A stretch of DNA of 64,000 nucleotides, taken from the NCBI GenBank assembly GCA_964615905.1, contig CAZTUB010000017.1:62001-126000 (forward strand). Direction: 5' to 3'. The notes under the pieces were generated by a model that worked only from the letters and a program-made list of their open reading frames with translations, had not been told where the DNA came from and did not search any database. The translations under genes and the position numbers were made by a program. Position 1 is the first letter of the stretch, and each line of letters opens with the position of its first letter. The DNA comes from DATLMR01 sp964615905. GTDB lineage: Bacteria > Acidobacteriota > Blastocatellia > UBA7656. Positions 1 through 6,934 of the stretch are shown here, piece after piece.

Positions 1-512
1 TTGCGATTCTCCCAGATGGGCTTCAGGTCGCGCTGCTCTATCCGCTCGTCGAAGAAATCGAGCGTCTTTCGCACCTCAATCGAGTTGGTGTAGACGTCCT
101 GGTAGCTGATCCCGGATGCCGTGTTGATGCAATCGATCAAGACGTTCGGGCGATGCTTGCGCACGGCCGCCGCAAGCCCCGACCGCTCGTAGGCTTTGTC
201 GAGCGGGCCGAACAGGTCTTCGTACAGTGCGCGGCGGCGAGCCTCGCTCGATACAAGATCGGCACGGTCCTCTTTCGCAAGCTCCGAGCGCACAAAGATG
301 TTGCCCCATAACTCGACAAATTTTACCGAGGGGAACTCTTTTCCGAGCTCGCTCACGAGCTCGCGCACCTCTTTATGAAAGAGCGACGCGACGACGATCT
401 TTTTCGGGCGAAGCTCACGCGCAATCTGGCGGGCGATCTGCGTGCCGACCAGCCCCGCTCCGCCAAGTATCAAGATCGTCTTGTCTAAGGATTGGCTCGC
501 GCTGTTGGGCAT
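1..512 (-). CDS. NAD(P)-binding Rossmann-fold oxidoreductase, C-terminus outside window
   Basis: Open reading frame running off the left edge of the window. It begins at ATG 510-512, with an in-frame TAG directly upstream, so this start is firm. The first strand-loop-helix reads TILILGGAGLVGTQIARQI, a glycine-rich dinucleotide-binding loop (GGAGLVG) typical of short-chain dehydrogenase or epimerase-like proteins. About 170 residues are visible, including the segment NVLIDCINTASGISY. It starts 30 bp after the pheS stop on the same strand and is probably cotranscribed with it. The substrate cannot be told from this part. The protein is bacterial-cytosolic by appearance, with no signal peptide. 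Confidence 0.75.
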   Translation of the reverse strand, partial: MPNSASQSLDKTILILGGAGLVGTQIARQIARELRPKKIVVASLFHKEVRELVSELGKEFPSVKFVELWGNIFVRSELAKEDRADLVSSEARRRALYEDLFGPLDKAYERSGLAAAVRKHRPNVLIDCINTASGISYQDVYTNSIEVRKTLDFFDERIEQRDLKPIWENR

Positions 513-542
513 CTATTCAACCGCTCTTATGAACGCTCCCGG

Positions 543-1568
543 TTATGCGAACTGTCTGAGGAACCTGACATCGTTTTCAAACAACAGACGTATGTCGTCG
601 ATCCCGTACATTCGCGCGGCCATGCGGTCTATCCCTAAACCGAAGGCGAACCCTGAATACTCTTCCGGGTCGATGCCGACCGCGCTCAGCACGTTCGGGT
701 GGACCATGCCCGACCCCCCAAGCTCTATCCAGCCCGACCCTTTGCAGACGCGGCAGCCCCCCCCGCCGCAGACGTAGCACATGAAATCGACCTCGGCCGA
801 AGGCTCCGTAAACGGGAAATAGGACGGGCGGAATCTCGTCGTCAGGTTCGCGCCGAACATCATCTCGACGAACTTCTGCAAGGTTCCCTTCAAATCCGCG
901 AGCGTGATATTGCGGTCCACGTTGAGCCCTTCGAGCTGAAAGAACATCGGGTTATGCGTCGGGTCGGGCGTATCGCGGCGAAACACGCGGCCGGGCGAGA
1001 TGACCCTGAGCGGCGGCCGCTGCTGCTGCATGGCGTGTATCTGCACGGTCGAGGTCTGGCTGCGGAGCGCGAGGTTCTCCGACACATAAAACGTGTCGGC
1101 GGAGTCACGCGCCGGGTGGCTCGCCGGGATGTTGAGCGCGTCAAAGTTATAAAAGCTTGTTTCGATCTCAGGCCCGTCTTTAACGGTGTAACCCATCGAG
1201 ACGAAGACATCTTCGATACGCTGGCGCAAGAGCGTGATCGGGTGCAGGTGCCCACGGCCAAGGGTCGCGCCCGCGAGCGTGATGTCTATCTTTTCGCGCT
1301 CAAGCGCGGCCGTTTCCGCGTCGGCGGCAAACCGCTCCGCGAGCCGCGTGATCTGTGACTCGACTTCCGCGCTCAGCTCGTTTACGTCCCGGCCAAACTC
1401 TGCGCGGGCCTCCGAGGCGAGCGAGCCGACGCGCTTCTTTTCAGAAGCTATGAGGCCGGACTTGCGCCCCAGGTACTTATCGCGCAAGGCCGTCAGATCA
1501 TCATTGTTTGAGACTGAGTTGAGGTCTTCGAGAAACTGTGCGCGGAGCTTGTTCAGGTTTTCGTCCAT
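543..1568 (-). CDS. pheS: Phenylalanine--tRNA ligase alpha subunit
   Basis: Catalytic alpha subunit of the heterotetrameric phenylalanyl-tRNA synthetase, a class II enzyme that charges tRNA-Phe. The N-terminal coiled-coil arm is followed by the class II core with motif 2 region RVFRRDTPDPTHNP and MFFQLEGLNVDRN. A Cys-rich insertion (CYVCGGGGCRVC) precedes the conserved GSGMVHPNVL, and motif 3 GLGIDRMAARMYGI lies near the end. Starting at ATG 1568 gives 341 residues, the usual size; an in-frame TTG at 1595 would add nine residues. It is last of the infC-rpmI-rplT-pheS group. The usual next gene, pheT (beta subunit), is not adjacent; an oxidoreductase gene follows instead. Confidence 0.97.
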   Translation of the reverse strand: MDENLNKLRAQFLEDLNSVSNNDDLTALRDKYLGRKSGLIASEKKRVGSLASEARAEFGRDVNELSAEVESQITRLAERFAADAETAALEREKIDITLAGATLGRGHLHPITLLRQRIEDVFVSMGYTVKDGPEIETSFYNFDALNIPASHPARDSADTFYVSENLALRSQTSTVQIHAMQQQRPPLRVISPGRVFRRDTPDPTHNPMFFQLEGLNVDRNITLADLKGTLQKFVEMMFGANLTTRFRPSYFPFTEPSAEVDFMCYVCGGGGCRVCKGSGWIELGGSGMVHPNVLSAVGIDPEEYSGFAFGLGIDRMAARMYGIDDIRLLFENDVRFLRQFA

Positions 1569-1593
1569 GCCGGATGAGCTTTCGGGTTTCAAC

Positions 1594-1673
1594 AATCAGC
1601 GATCAACTGCCAGCACGGCTGAGCGACTAGAGGCTGCTCAGGTTGAAAGATTGCTGGCGGCTGATCGCTGATT
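1594..1673. repeat. Imperfect 22-nt inverted repeat between pheS and rplT
   Basis: Left arm 1594-1615 and right arm 1652-1673 are reverse complements at 20 of 22 positions, separated by a 36-nt loop. The arms contain AATCAGCGATCA and its complement. It lies in the rplT-pheS spacer, so it would fold in the operon transcript. It has no T-tract, so it looks like an intergenic palindromic repeat or an RNA-stability element rather than a terminator. The left arm overlaps the alternative upstream TTG start of pheS. Confidence 0.6.
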
Positions 1674-1700
1674 GGCCGATAGGTTTATTCAGGTTTGCGA

Positions 1701-2084
1701 CTAAGCGGCAGGGGCCGCCTCGCGATTCGAGTCAATAGCCTGCTTGACTCTCGCAGACAGCTCCGTAAACGACGCCGGCTCGTTGACCGCGAGGTCGGCC
1801 AGGACCTTGCGGTCGAGGTTGATCTCGGCCAGTTTCAGCCCGTGCATAAACTGGCTGTAGCTCAGACCGTTGGCGCGGGCGGCTGCGCCTATGCGCACGA
1901 TCCACAGCGAGCGGAAGTCGCGCTTCTTCAGCTTGCGCCCGGTAAAGGCGAAGTTCAGCGAGCGCTCGACCTGCTCTTTAGCGTGACGATAGAGCTTGCT
2001 CTTTGTCCCGCGATAACCACGGGCAAGTTTTAAGATTCCTTTTCGTTTGTGCAGTCTTTTGTTTCCACGTTTAGCGCGCGGCAT
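1701..2084 (-). CDS. rplT: 50S ribosomal protein L20
   Basis: 127-residue L20, an early-assembly 23S rRNA-binding protein of the large subunit. It begins MPRAKRGNKRLHKRKGILKL and contains the family signature around RDFRSLWIVRIGAAARANGL. In many bacteria L20 also represses its own operon by binding the mRNA leader; here that would act on the infC-rpmI-rplT transcript, but no specific L20 site was identified. A GGAGG ribosome-binding site precedes the ATG. The C-terminus has a short Ala/Pro tail (EAAPAA). Confidence 0.98.
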   Translation of the reverse strand: MPRAKRGNKRLHKRKGILKLARGYRGTKSKLYRHAKEQVERSLNFAFTGRKLKKRDFRSLWIVRIGAAARANGLSYSQFMHGLKLAEINLDRKVLADLAVNEPASFTELSARVKQAIDSNREAAPAA

Positions 2085-2141
2085 AAGTCCTCCGTGTATA
2101 GATTGAAACTCGCGAAGGTTTCAAAGTTTAAGGTCCCTCGA

Positions 2142-2345
2142 TCAGTCGCGACCATAAGGGAGCATGCGTTTGACCAGCTTTTCGTCGGCTGGCGCTACCA
2201 TTACGTCAATATCGAGGTGGCGCTTACGCTTGGCCGTCTTCTTGGTCAAGATATGCCGCGCATGCGAGTGCCCGCGCTTAACCTTGCCTGTGGCAGTCAG
2301 TCGGAACCGCTTGGCGGCTCCTTTGTGAGTCTTCAGTTTTGGCAT
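2142..2345 (-). CDS. rpmI: 50S ribosomal protein L35
   Basis: 67-residue L35, beginning MPKLKTHKGAAKRFRLTATG, with the conserved ARHILTKKTAKRKRHL core. It is a small basic protein of the large ribosomal subunit. It sits between infC and rplT in the standard order, with a GGAGG ribosome-binding site 6 nt before the ATG, 26 nt after the infC stop. Confidence 0.98.
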   Translation of the reverse strand: MPKLKTHKGAAKRFRLTATGKVKRGHSHARHILTKKTAKRKRHLDIDVMVAPADEKLVKRMLPYGRD

Positions 2346-2371
2346 TCATACCCTCCTACATACGAATAAGA

Positions 2372-2929
2372 TTATTTCTTTTTGGGCGACAGCATAATAA
2401 ACATGTTCATGCCTTCGAGCTTCGGCCGCACTTCGACGACGCTTTCGTCTGCGAGGTCCTGCTCAAGCCGCTGGAGCAATTGTATGCCCAGCTCTTTATG
2501 CGTGATCTCGCGCCCGCGAAAATGCACCGTGGCCTTGACCTTGTCACCTTCCTGAAGAATCCGCGCGGCGTGATTCTTCTTGAAGTTGTAATCGTGCTCG
2601 TCGGTGCCGGGGCGGAACTTTATCTCCTTGACGGTGATAAAAGTCTGCTTGGCCTTCGACTCCTTGATCTTCTTCTTCTGCTCGTATTGAAACTTGCCGT
2701 AGTTAATTATGCGACAGACGGGCGGCTGTGCCTGCGGGGCGATCTCAACGAGATCGAGCCCTTTGCCGCGAGCTATTTCGAGCGCCTGCTGCGGCGACAT
2801 GATGCCGAGCTGCTCGCCTTCCTCGTCTATGACCCTGATCTCGCGCACTCGAATGCGCTCGTTGATGCGATTAGATGGCCCACGGTCGCGCCTGTCTCTA
2901 AAGCCACGTCGTCCCTGAAAGCTGCTAAT
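2372..2929 (-). CDS. infC: Translation initiation factor IF-3, AUU start
   Basis: IF-3 keeps 30S subunits free and discriminates against non-canonical start codons. The N-domain (NRINERIRVREIRVIDEEGE), the linker and the C-domain (VKEIKFRPGTDEHDYNFK) are all present. A start at the internal GTG 2848 would cut into the N-domain. Reading upstream, the frame stays open to ATT at 2927-2929 and hits TAA just before. A perfect AGGAGG lies 7 nt before that ATT. Starting there gives 185 residues with a basic Arg/Gly/Asp-rich N-terminal tail. AUU is the known autoregulatory start of infC in Escherichia coli, where excess IF-3 rejects its own start codon, so the same feedback is likely here. First gene of the rpmI-rplT-pheS operon. 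Confidence 0.95.
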   Translation of the reverse strand: MSSFQGRRGFRDRRDRGPSNRINERIRVREIRVIDEEGEQLGIMSPQQALEIARGKGLDLVEIAPQAQPPVCRIINYGKFQYEQKKKIKESKAKQTFITVKEIKFRPGTDEHDYNFKKNHAARILQEGDKVKATVHFRGREITHKELGIQLLQRLEQDLADESVVEVRPKLEGMNMFIMLSPKKK

Positions 2930-2945
2930 AGTTTATCCTCCTGAA

Positions 2946-3018
2946 CCGGCACAGCCGGATTGTGAGTTAATAACTCGACGAAAACGGCGGCCGCCGGGGC
3001 ATGAAAGCCACCGGCGGC
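2946..3018 (-). promoter_or_regulatory. infC leader with two hairpins
   Basis: On the minus strand, the leader before infC holds a strong hairpin (arms 2990-2997 and 3011-3018, 8 bp GC-only) followed by GCCGTTTTCG, which resembles a weak intrinsic terminator. A second small hairpin, CCGGC-TGT-GCCGG (2946-2958), ends three bases before the AGGAGG that serves the AUU start. This arrangement would suit attenuation or ribosome-site masking of the operon. The structure is seen in the sequence; its function is inferred. Confidence 0.45.
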
Positions 3019-3393
3019 TCGTTGTCCGATTCCGTCGCGCGAGCTATCGCTGATCCTTAACTTCTACGGTCAGATCTTACGCCAGCGCCTTCGGCATTTC
3101 TAAGCAGCTTGCTCTAAGAAGCAACGGCGGCTTGAAACTCGCGCATGAAACTCATGCACTGAAACTACTCGGCCTCAGGTCTTCTGGAGCTGACGTAAAA
3201 TAACGATGACAGGTCGGTACAGAATCGCTCTGCACGTCCCCACCATAAAAACTCGAACGAAAATCGTACCAGATAGGTCCGAGCGTGCGCAAGTGCGAAA
3301 AACGCGGCCAAAACCGGCCTGCAACCGGGTCTCGTCATATACTTTGCCGCTCTTTGTTGATATGATTCGCAATCTGGTTTCAGTCAAAATCAA
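3019..3393. other. Intergenic region upstream of infC, no convincing gene
   Basis: The short frames here on both strands lack recognisable motifs, codon bias or ribosome-binding sites. On the minus strand a TTGACT box followed 17 nt later by CATATC lies near 3355-3385, the only weak promoter candidate for the infC operon I can point to. thrS, often upstream of infC, is absent. Confidence 0.35.
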
Positions 3394-3777
3394 ATGATAC
3401 GAGCGGGCCGAAAATCAAAGCGAGACCATGCGACCAGCCTGGCGCTTGTATGCGCGCTCGCCTCTCTCTTTTTATCGACCGCCGCCGGGTTCGCCAGCCC
3501 GCCGTGGGTGGCAGGCCCGGTAACTTCAGAGCACAAGTACCTGTTACAATCGGCCTCTCGGACGAACCTGGTCGCCGGCCGGCAATCCAGGCAACCGCGC
3601 GCCAAAAGCGCGAGCCAGCGCCGCCAGGTAGTTTCAACCCAGGCCGCCTGCGGGACCGAGCCGTTCTTTTTTGACTTCAGTGGTCAATCGGTTTACGTAA
3701 CGTGCGCAGAGCCATTTAACCCTTTTGCCGCTCTCTTACAACCAGCTGGCCGTGATCCACCGTCGGCAACCGTGTAG
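3394..3777 (+). CDS. Hypothetical short secreted protein (doubtful)
   Basis: A 127-residue frame. After a basic start (MIRAGRKSKRDH) comes a hydrophobic stretch, SLALVCALASLFLSTAAGFA, that resembles a signal peptide. The remainder is Ser/Gln/Arg-rich with two cysteines and no recognised domain. There is no clear ribosome-binding site before the ATG, and overlapping frames exist on both strands, so it may not be a real gene. It precedes the zinc-ribbon/antiporter pair by about 130 nt. No function proposed. Confidence 0.28.
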   Translation: MIRAGRKSKRDHATSLALVCALASLFLSTAAGFASPPWVAGPVTSEHKYLLQSASRTNLVAGRQSRQPRAKSASQRRQVVSTQAACGTEPFFFDFSGQSVYVTCAEPFNPFAALLQPAGRDPPSATV

Positions 3778-3905
3778 CCTGATCTCCCCTGTTACGAACC
3801 GTTAATACGGCACGGTTCAAGGTCACCTTTATATCTGAGCCTCGGCTTGATCGGGCGTGAAGCCCGAAGACCCCGGCGACGGCGACGGATCACAAGGAGA
3901 GTGAG

Positions 3906-4064
3906 ATGAATCCAATCTGGTCACAGATGATCTATAATGCGGTCAAGGACGTGCTGAAAAGCTGCACGCACTGCAAGAAGGTGTCGGCTTATCAACTCAA
4001 ACGGGTCGGGCAATATTACAAATGTCATCATTGCGGTCACAAATTCAAGGAAAAAGGGAAATAA
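3906..4064 (+). CDS. Small zinc-ribbon protein, 52 residues
   Basis: A short gene with a strong AAGGAG ribosome-binding site 5 nt before its ATG. The product has CTHC at residues 20-23 and CHHC at 40-43, a C-x2-C/16/C-x2-C zinc ribbon ending in a basic tail (GHKFKEKGK). It ends only 3 nt before the ATG of the cation/proton antiporter, so the two are almost certainly cotranscribed and translationally coupled. An inverted repeat TCGGGC-GTGAA-GCCCGA lies in its leader (3851-3867). Role unknown; possibilities are nucleic-acid binding or a regulator of the antiporter. I recognise the fold pattern but not a named family. Confidence 0.8.
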   Translation: MNPIWSQMIYNAVKDVLKSCTHCKKVSAYQLKRVGQYYKCHHCGHKFKEKGK

Positions 4065-4067
4065 TTC

Positions 4068-6083
4068 ATGCCGCACGACGCTACTCTGCTACAAGACCTG
4101 CTGATTTTGTTGCTCGCGTCAGTCCCCATAGCCTTTATCTGTAACCGGCTGCGGCTGCCTGTGATCATAGGCTTTATGGTGACGGGCGTGCTGATAGGGC
4201 CGTTCGGGTTGAGGCTGATTCACGACGCGGCGGCCGTCGAGGCGCTTGCCGAAATCGGCGTCGTCCTCTTGCTGTTCACGATAGGTCTGGAATTTTCGCT
4301 GCGCAGGATCGTCGAGATGAAACGCCTGGTCGTATGGGGCGGCGGGCTTCAAGTCGTGCTCACAGTGCTGCTGACGGCGGCGGTCACTTATCTCGCGGGG
4401 CGACCGGTAAACCAGGCGATCTTCTTCGGGTTCCTGCTCGCGCTTTCAAGCACGGCCATCGTGCTCAAGACATACATGGACAGGGCCGAGATCGACACGC
4501 CGCACGGAAGGCCGGCGGTCGGCATACTGCTGTTTCAAGACCTGTGCATAGTCCCGATGATGCTGCTGGTCCCGATACTGAGCGGCAAGGAAGGCTCATC
4601 CGTATTCAACATCATTCTGACGCTCGGCTCTGCGCTCCTGGCGGTTGCCGCGATAATCTTTGCCGCGCGAATCGTTGTGCCGCGCGCGCTCTATCACATA
4701 GTTCGGCTGCGCAGCCCGGAGATATTTATTATCTTTATCGTGCTCGTCAGCCTCGGCACGTCCTGGCTGACCGCGCGATTCGGGCTGTCGCTTGCGCTCG
4801 GGGCGTTTATAGCAGGGCTCGTGCTGTCGGAATCCGAGTACAGCCACCAGATCGTGGCCGACATACTTCCGTTTAGAGATGTCTTCAACAGCATATTCTT
4901 CATCTCGATAGGGATGCTCCTTTCGGCGGGGTTCGTCGCGGCAAATCTCTTGACGGTGCTCTTATGGGTCACCGCGCTGATCGTGGGCAAGGCGCTCGTG
5001 GCGCTTCTCGCAGTGAGGCTGCTCGGCCATTCGCTCCGCGTCTCGACGATGACCGCCGTTGGGATAGCGCAGGCCGGAGAGTTCTCTTTCATCCTCGCAA
5101 AGGTCGGGATTACGCAAGCGCTGCTCTCCGACACCGACTACCAGAAGTTTCTCGCGGCTTCGATCCTTTCGATGATCGCCACGCCGTTTCTGATAAAAGC
5201 CGCGCCCCGTCTTGGGTACGCGGTCCAGGCCATGATGTCGCGGGATTCGTTGCTTGAGCCGACAATGCCCGGCTTTGCGCTGGAAGAGAAGATGAGTGGC
5301 CACGTCGTCATCGTCGGGTTCGGGCTCAACGGTCGCAACGTCTCAAAGGTGCTTCGCAAGACAAAGATTCCGCATCTGGTGCTTGAGCTAAACGCCGAAG
5401 CGGTGCGCGAAGCCAGCGCAAAGGGCGAGGCGGTGCAATACGGCGATTCCACTCGCCGCGAGGTCCTGCATAGCGCGCGGCTTGAATACGCGCGGATACT
5501 TGTCATCGCGATCTCGGACCCGATAGCCACGCGCCGCACCGTCGCGCTTGCACGCGAGATGAACCCCGATATTCACATCATCGTGCGCACGCGCTACATG
5601 ACGGAGCTGACCGACCTCTACAAGCTTGGGGCCAATCAGGTCATCCCCGAAGAGTTCGAAACGAGCATAGAGATATTCTCGCGCGTGCTCAGGGAGTACG
5701 GCATCGCGCGCAAACGCATACAGCGAGAGGTCGAAGCTATAAGGCACGAGGGTTACGAGATACTGCGCCTGCCGATGCAGCCGCATATCGAGATGGGCGA
5801 CATAGCCGAGGCGCTTGGGACGGCTTCGACCGAGACTCTTTTCATAGATCCCAACTCGCCCGCGGTCGGGAAGACGCTTGGGGAATTGGACCTGAGAAAA
5901 AAGACCAACGCCACGGTGATCGCGGCGATTCGAGACGGCGATACTCAGATAAACCCCGGCCCGAATTTCAGGTTTGCGTCTGAAGATATAATCGTTTTGC
6001 TCGGAAGCCCGCAGGAGATCGAGAGCGCCGTAGACCACATATCGTCATTTCAGCAGGCGGAATCTGATTTGGTTGAGGGCTGA
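4068..6083 (+). CDS. CPA2-family cation:proton antiporter with TrkA domains (KefB/KefC-like)
   Basis: 671-residue inner-membrane protein. Residues about 1-385 form the hydrophobic Na+/H+-exchanger domain with roughly 12 membrane segments. They include GVVLLLFTIGLEFSLRRI and ALSSTAIVLKTY, typical of the CPA2 family that exchanges K+ or Na+ for H+. A cytoplasmic TrkA-N Rossmann domain follows (HVVIVGFGLNGRNVSKVL, about residue 410), which binds NAD(H) or another nucleotide, and then a TrkA-C domain (about 585-665, GKTLGELDLRKKTNATVIA). Likely role: potassium/pH homeostasis gated by a cytosolic ligand. It is coupled to the upstream zinc-ribbon gene and ends in a strong terminator that overlaps its stop codon. 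Confidence 0.93.
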   Translation: MPHDATLLQDLLILLLASVPIAFICNRLRLPVIIGFMVTGVLIGPFGLRLIHDAAAVEALAEIGVVLLLFTIGLEFSLRRIVEMKRLVVWGGGLQVVLTVLLTAAVTYLAGRPVNQAIFFGFLLALSSTAIVLKTYMDRAEIDTPHGRPAVGILLFQDLCIVPMMLLVPILSGKEGSSVFNIILTLGSALLAVAAIIFAARIVVPRALYHIVRLRSPEIFIIFIVLVSLGTSWLTARFGLSLALGAFIAGLVLSESEYSHQIVADILPFRDVFNSIFFISIGMLLSAGFVAANLLTVLLWVTALIVGKALVALLAVRLLGHSLRVSTMTAVGIAQAGEFSFILAKVGITQALLSDTDYQKFLAASILSMIATPFLIKAAPRLGYAVQAMMSRDSLLEPTMPGFALEEKMSGHVVIVGFGLNGRNVSKVLRKTKIPHLVLELNAEAVREASAKGEAVQYGDSTRREVLHSARLEYARILVIAISDPIATRRTVALAREMNPDIHIIVRTRYMTELTDLYKLGANQVIPEEFETSIEIFSRVLREYGIARKRIQREVEAIRHEGYEILRLPMQPHIEMGDIAEALGTASTETLFIDPNSPAVGKTLGELDLRKKTNATVIAAIRDGDTQINPGPNFRFASEDIIVLLGSPQEIESAVDHISSFQQAESDLVEG

Positions 6084-6112
6084 GCGGTGCAACTACCGCT
6101 CAGCCATTTTTG
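6078..6112 (+). terminator. Rho-independent terminator of the antiporter operon
   Basis: A perfect 11-bp stem, GGCTGAGCGGT (6078-6088) with ACCGCTCAGCC (6095-6105), has a 6-nt loop and is followed by ATTTTTG. The stem includes the antiporter stop codon TGA (6081-6083). Confidence 0.93.
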
Positions 6113-6125
6113 TATTACTCCGGTC

Positions 6126-6629
6126 TTATCTATTTTGTCCCGCGTCGTTGAGGCTGGCTCCGGCCACCGAGAACAGGAGCGTCGCCGCCTCTGCAAGGAT
6201 GGCTTGCCCCAGCACGTTCAACTGTTGCTGAAGACTCACGCTATTGAGCGCCGCCGTACTCAGGCCTCGATCTACGGTTTGGCAGAAGGTGTCTGCGCCC
6301 GACGGATGAATCTGCTCGCCTTCAACGTCAGCCCCGGTCGTCCGGCTTATCTTATCAGCGGTGCTCTTTATCTGGCTGGCAAGGTCTGTAAGCTCCTTGT
6401 TGCTTCGCTCAGATGCACTCCCCGCACTTGCCTTCGACGAATACAATGAATTGGCTACTTCGGCGGCGGCGACCGCGAGATTTAGCAAGCCCCTCATTTG
6501 CTGCTCGGCAACCGCGTTAAGATCGACGAGGGTAGTACAGAAAAGCTTCGCGCACAGTGCCGCCTCTTTAAGCTGCGCCGAACCGTCTTCAAACTGCTGG
6601 CCGGACGCTTCTCTCCCGGAAATGGTCAT
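6126..6629 (-). CDS. RebB-like protein with an internal duplication
   Basis: 167-residue Ala/Ser-rich protein with a good GGAGG site 8 nt before its ATG. It contains two related segments: LNAVAEQQMRGLLNLAVAAA (about residues 37-56) and LNSVSLQQQLNVLGQAILAE (about 131-150). The pattern of LNxV, QQ, L, A-rich helix resembles the RebB 'killing trait' family, best known from R-body proteins of Caedibacter. RebB proteins are normally a single short domain, so this would be a tandem version. The resemblance is by eye and is suggestive only. It converges on the antiporter gene and stands alone, with no reb cluster nearby. Not obviously secreted. Confidence 0.6.
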   Translation of the reverse strand: MTISGREASGQQFEDGSAQLKEAALCAKLFCTTLVDLNAVAEQQMRGLLNLAVAAAEVANSLYSSKASAGSASERSNKELTDLASQIKSTADKISRTTGADVEGEQIHPSGADTFCQTVDRGLSTAALNSVSLQQQLNVLGQAILAEAATLLFSVAGASLNDAGQNR

Positions 6630-6726
6630 TCACAATACCTCCTGATGGGTTAGTGACTTGAATGGTCCGGCACTTTTCTATCACAGATAGATTCCGCTTT
6701 GCCAACCTGGTCAGGGGCTTGAGTAT

Positions 6727-6743
6727 TTGGCACGCCTGTTGCA
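6727..6743 (+). promoter_or_regulatory. Sigma-54 (-24/-12) promoter
   Basis: TTGGCACGCCTGTTGCA matches the YTGGCACGrNNNTTGCW consensus at every defined position except the purine after CACG (here C). GG at -24 and GC at -12 are correctly spaced. It points rightward to the FG-GAP gene, with a predicted start near 6755 and a leader of about 180 nt. An RpoN-dependent activator would be needed; none is in the window. The rest of 6630-6934 holds no gene. Confidence 0.8.
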
Positions 6744-6934
6744 ACGGTAAGAAATCTTACGCACGTGGCCGCTCGCGAGTTCGGAGGCTCTCAGCCTGTA
6801 GGCTTCAGTAATCAGGAAAGTTAAGTTGCGGTTTGTTTGTTCGTTACGGTCTTCACATCCGGCAGACGCGTCTAAGAAGTGAACCGAAAGAAAACAAGCT
6901 AACCTAGCAGGCGACCTGAAAGGAGGATTGCGAG

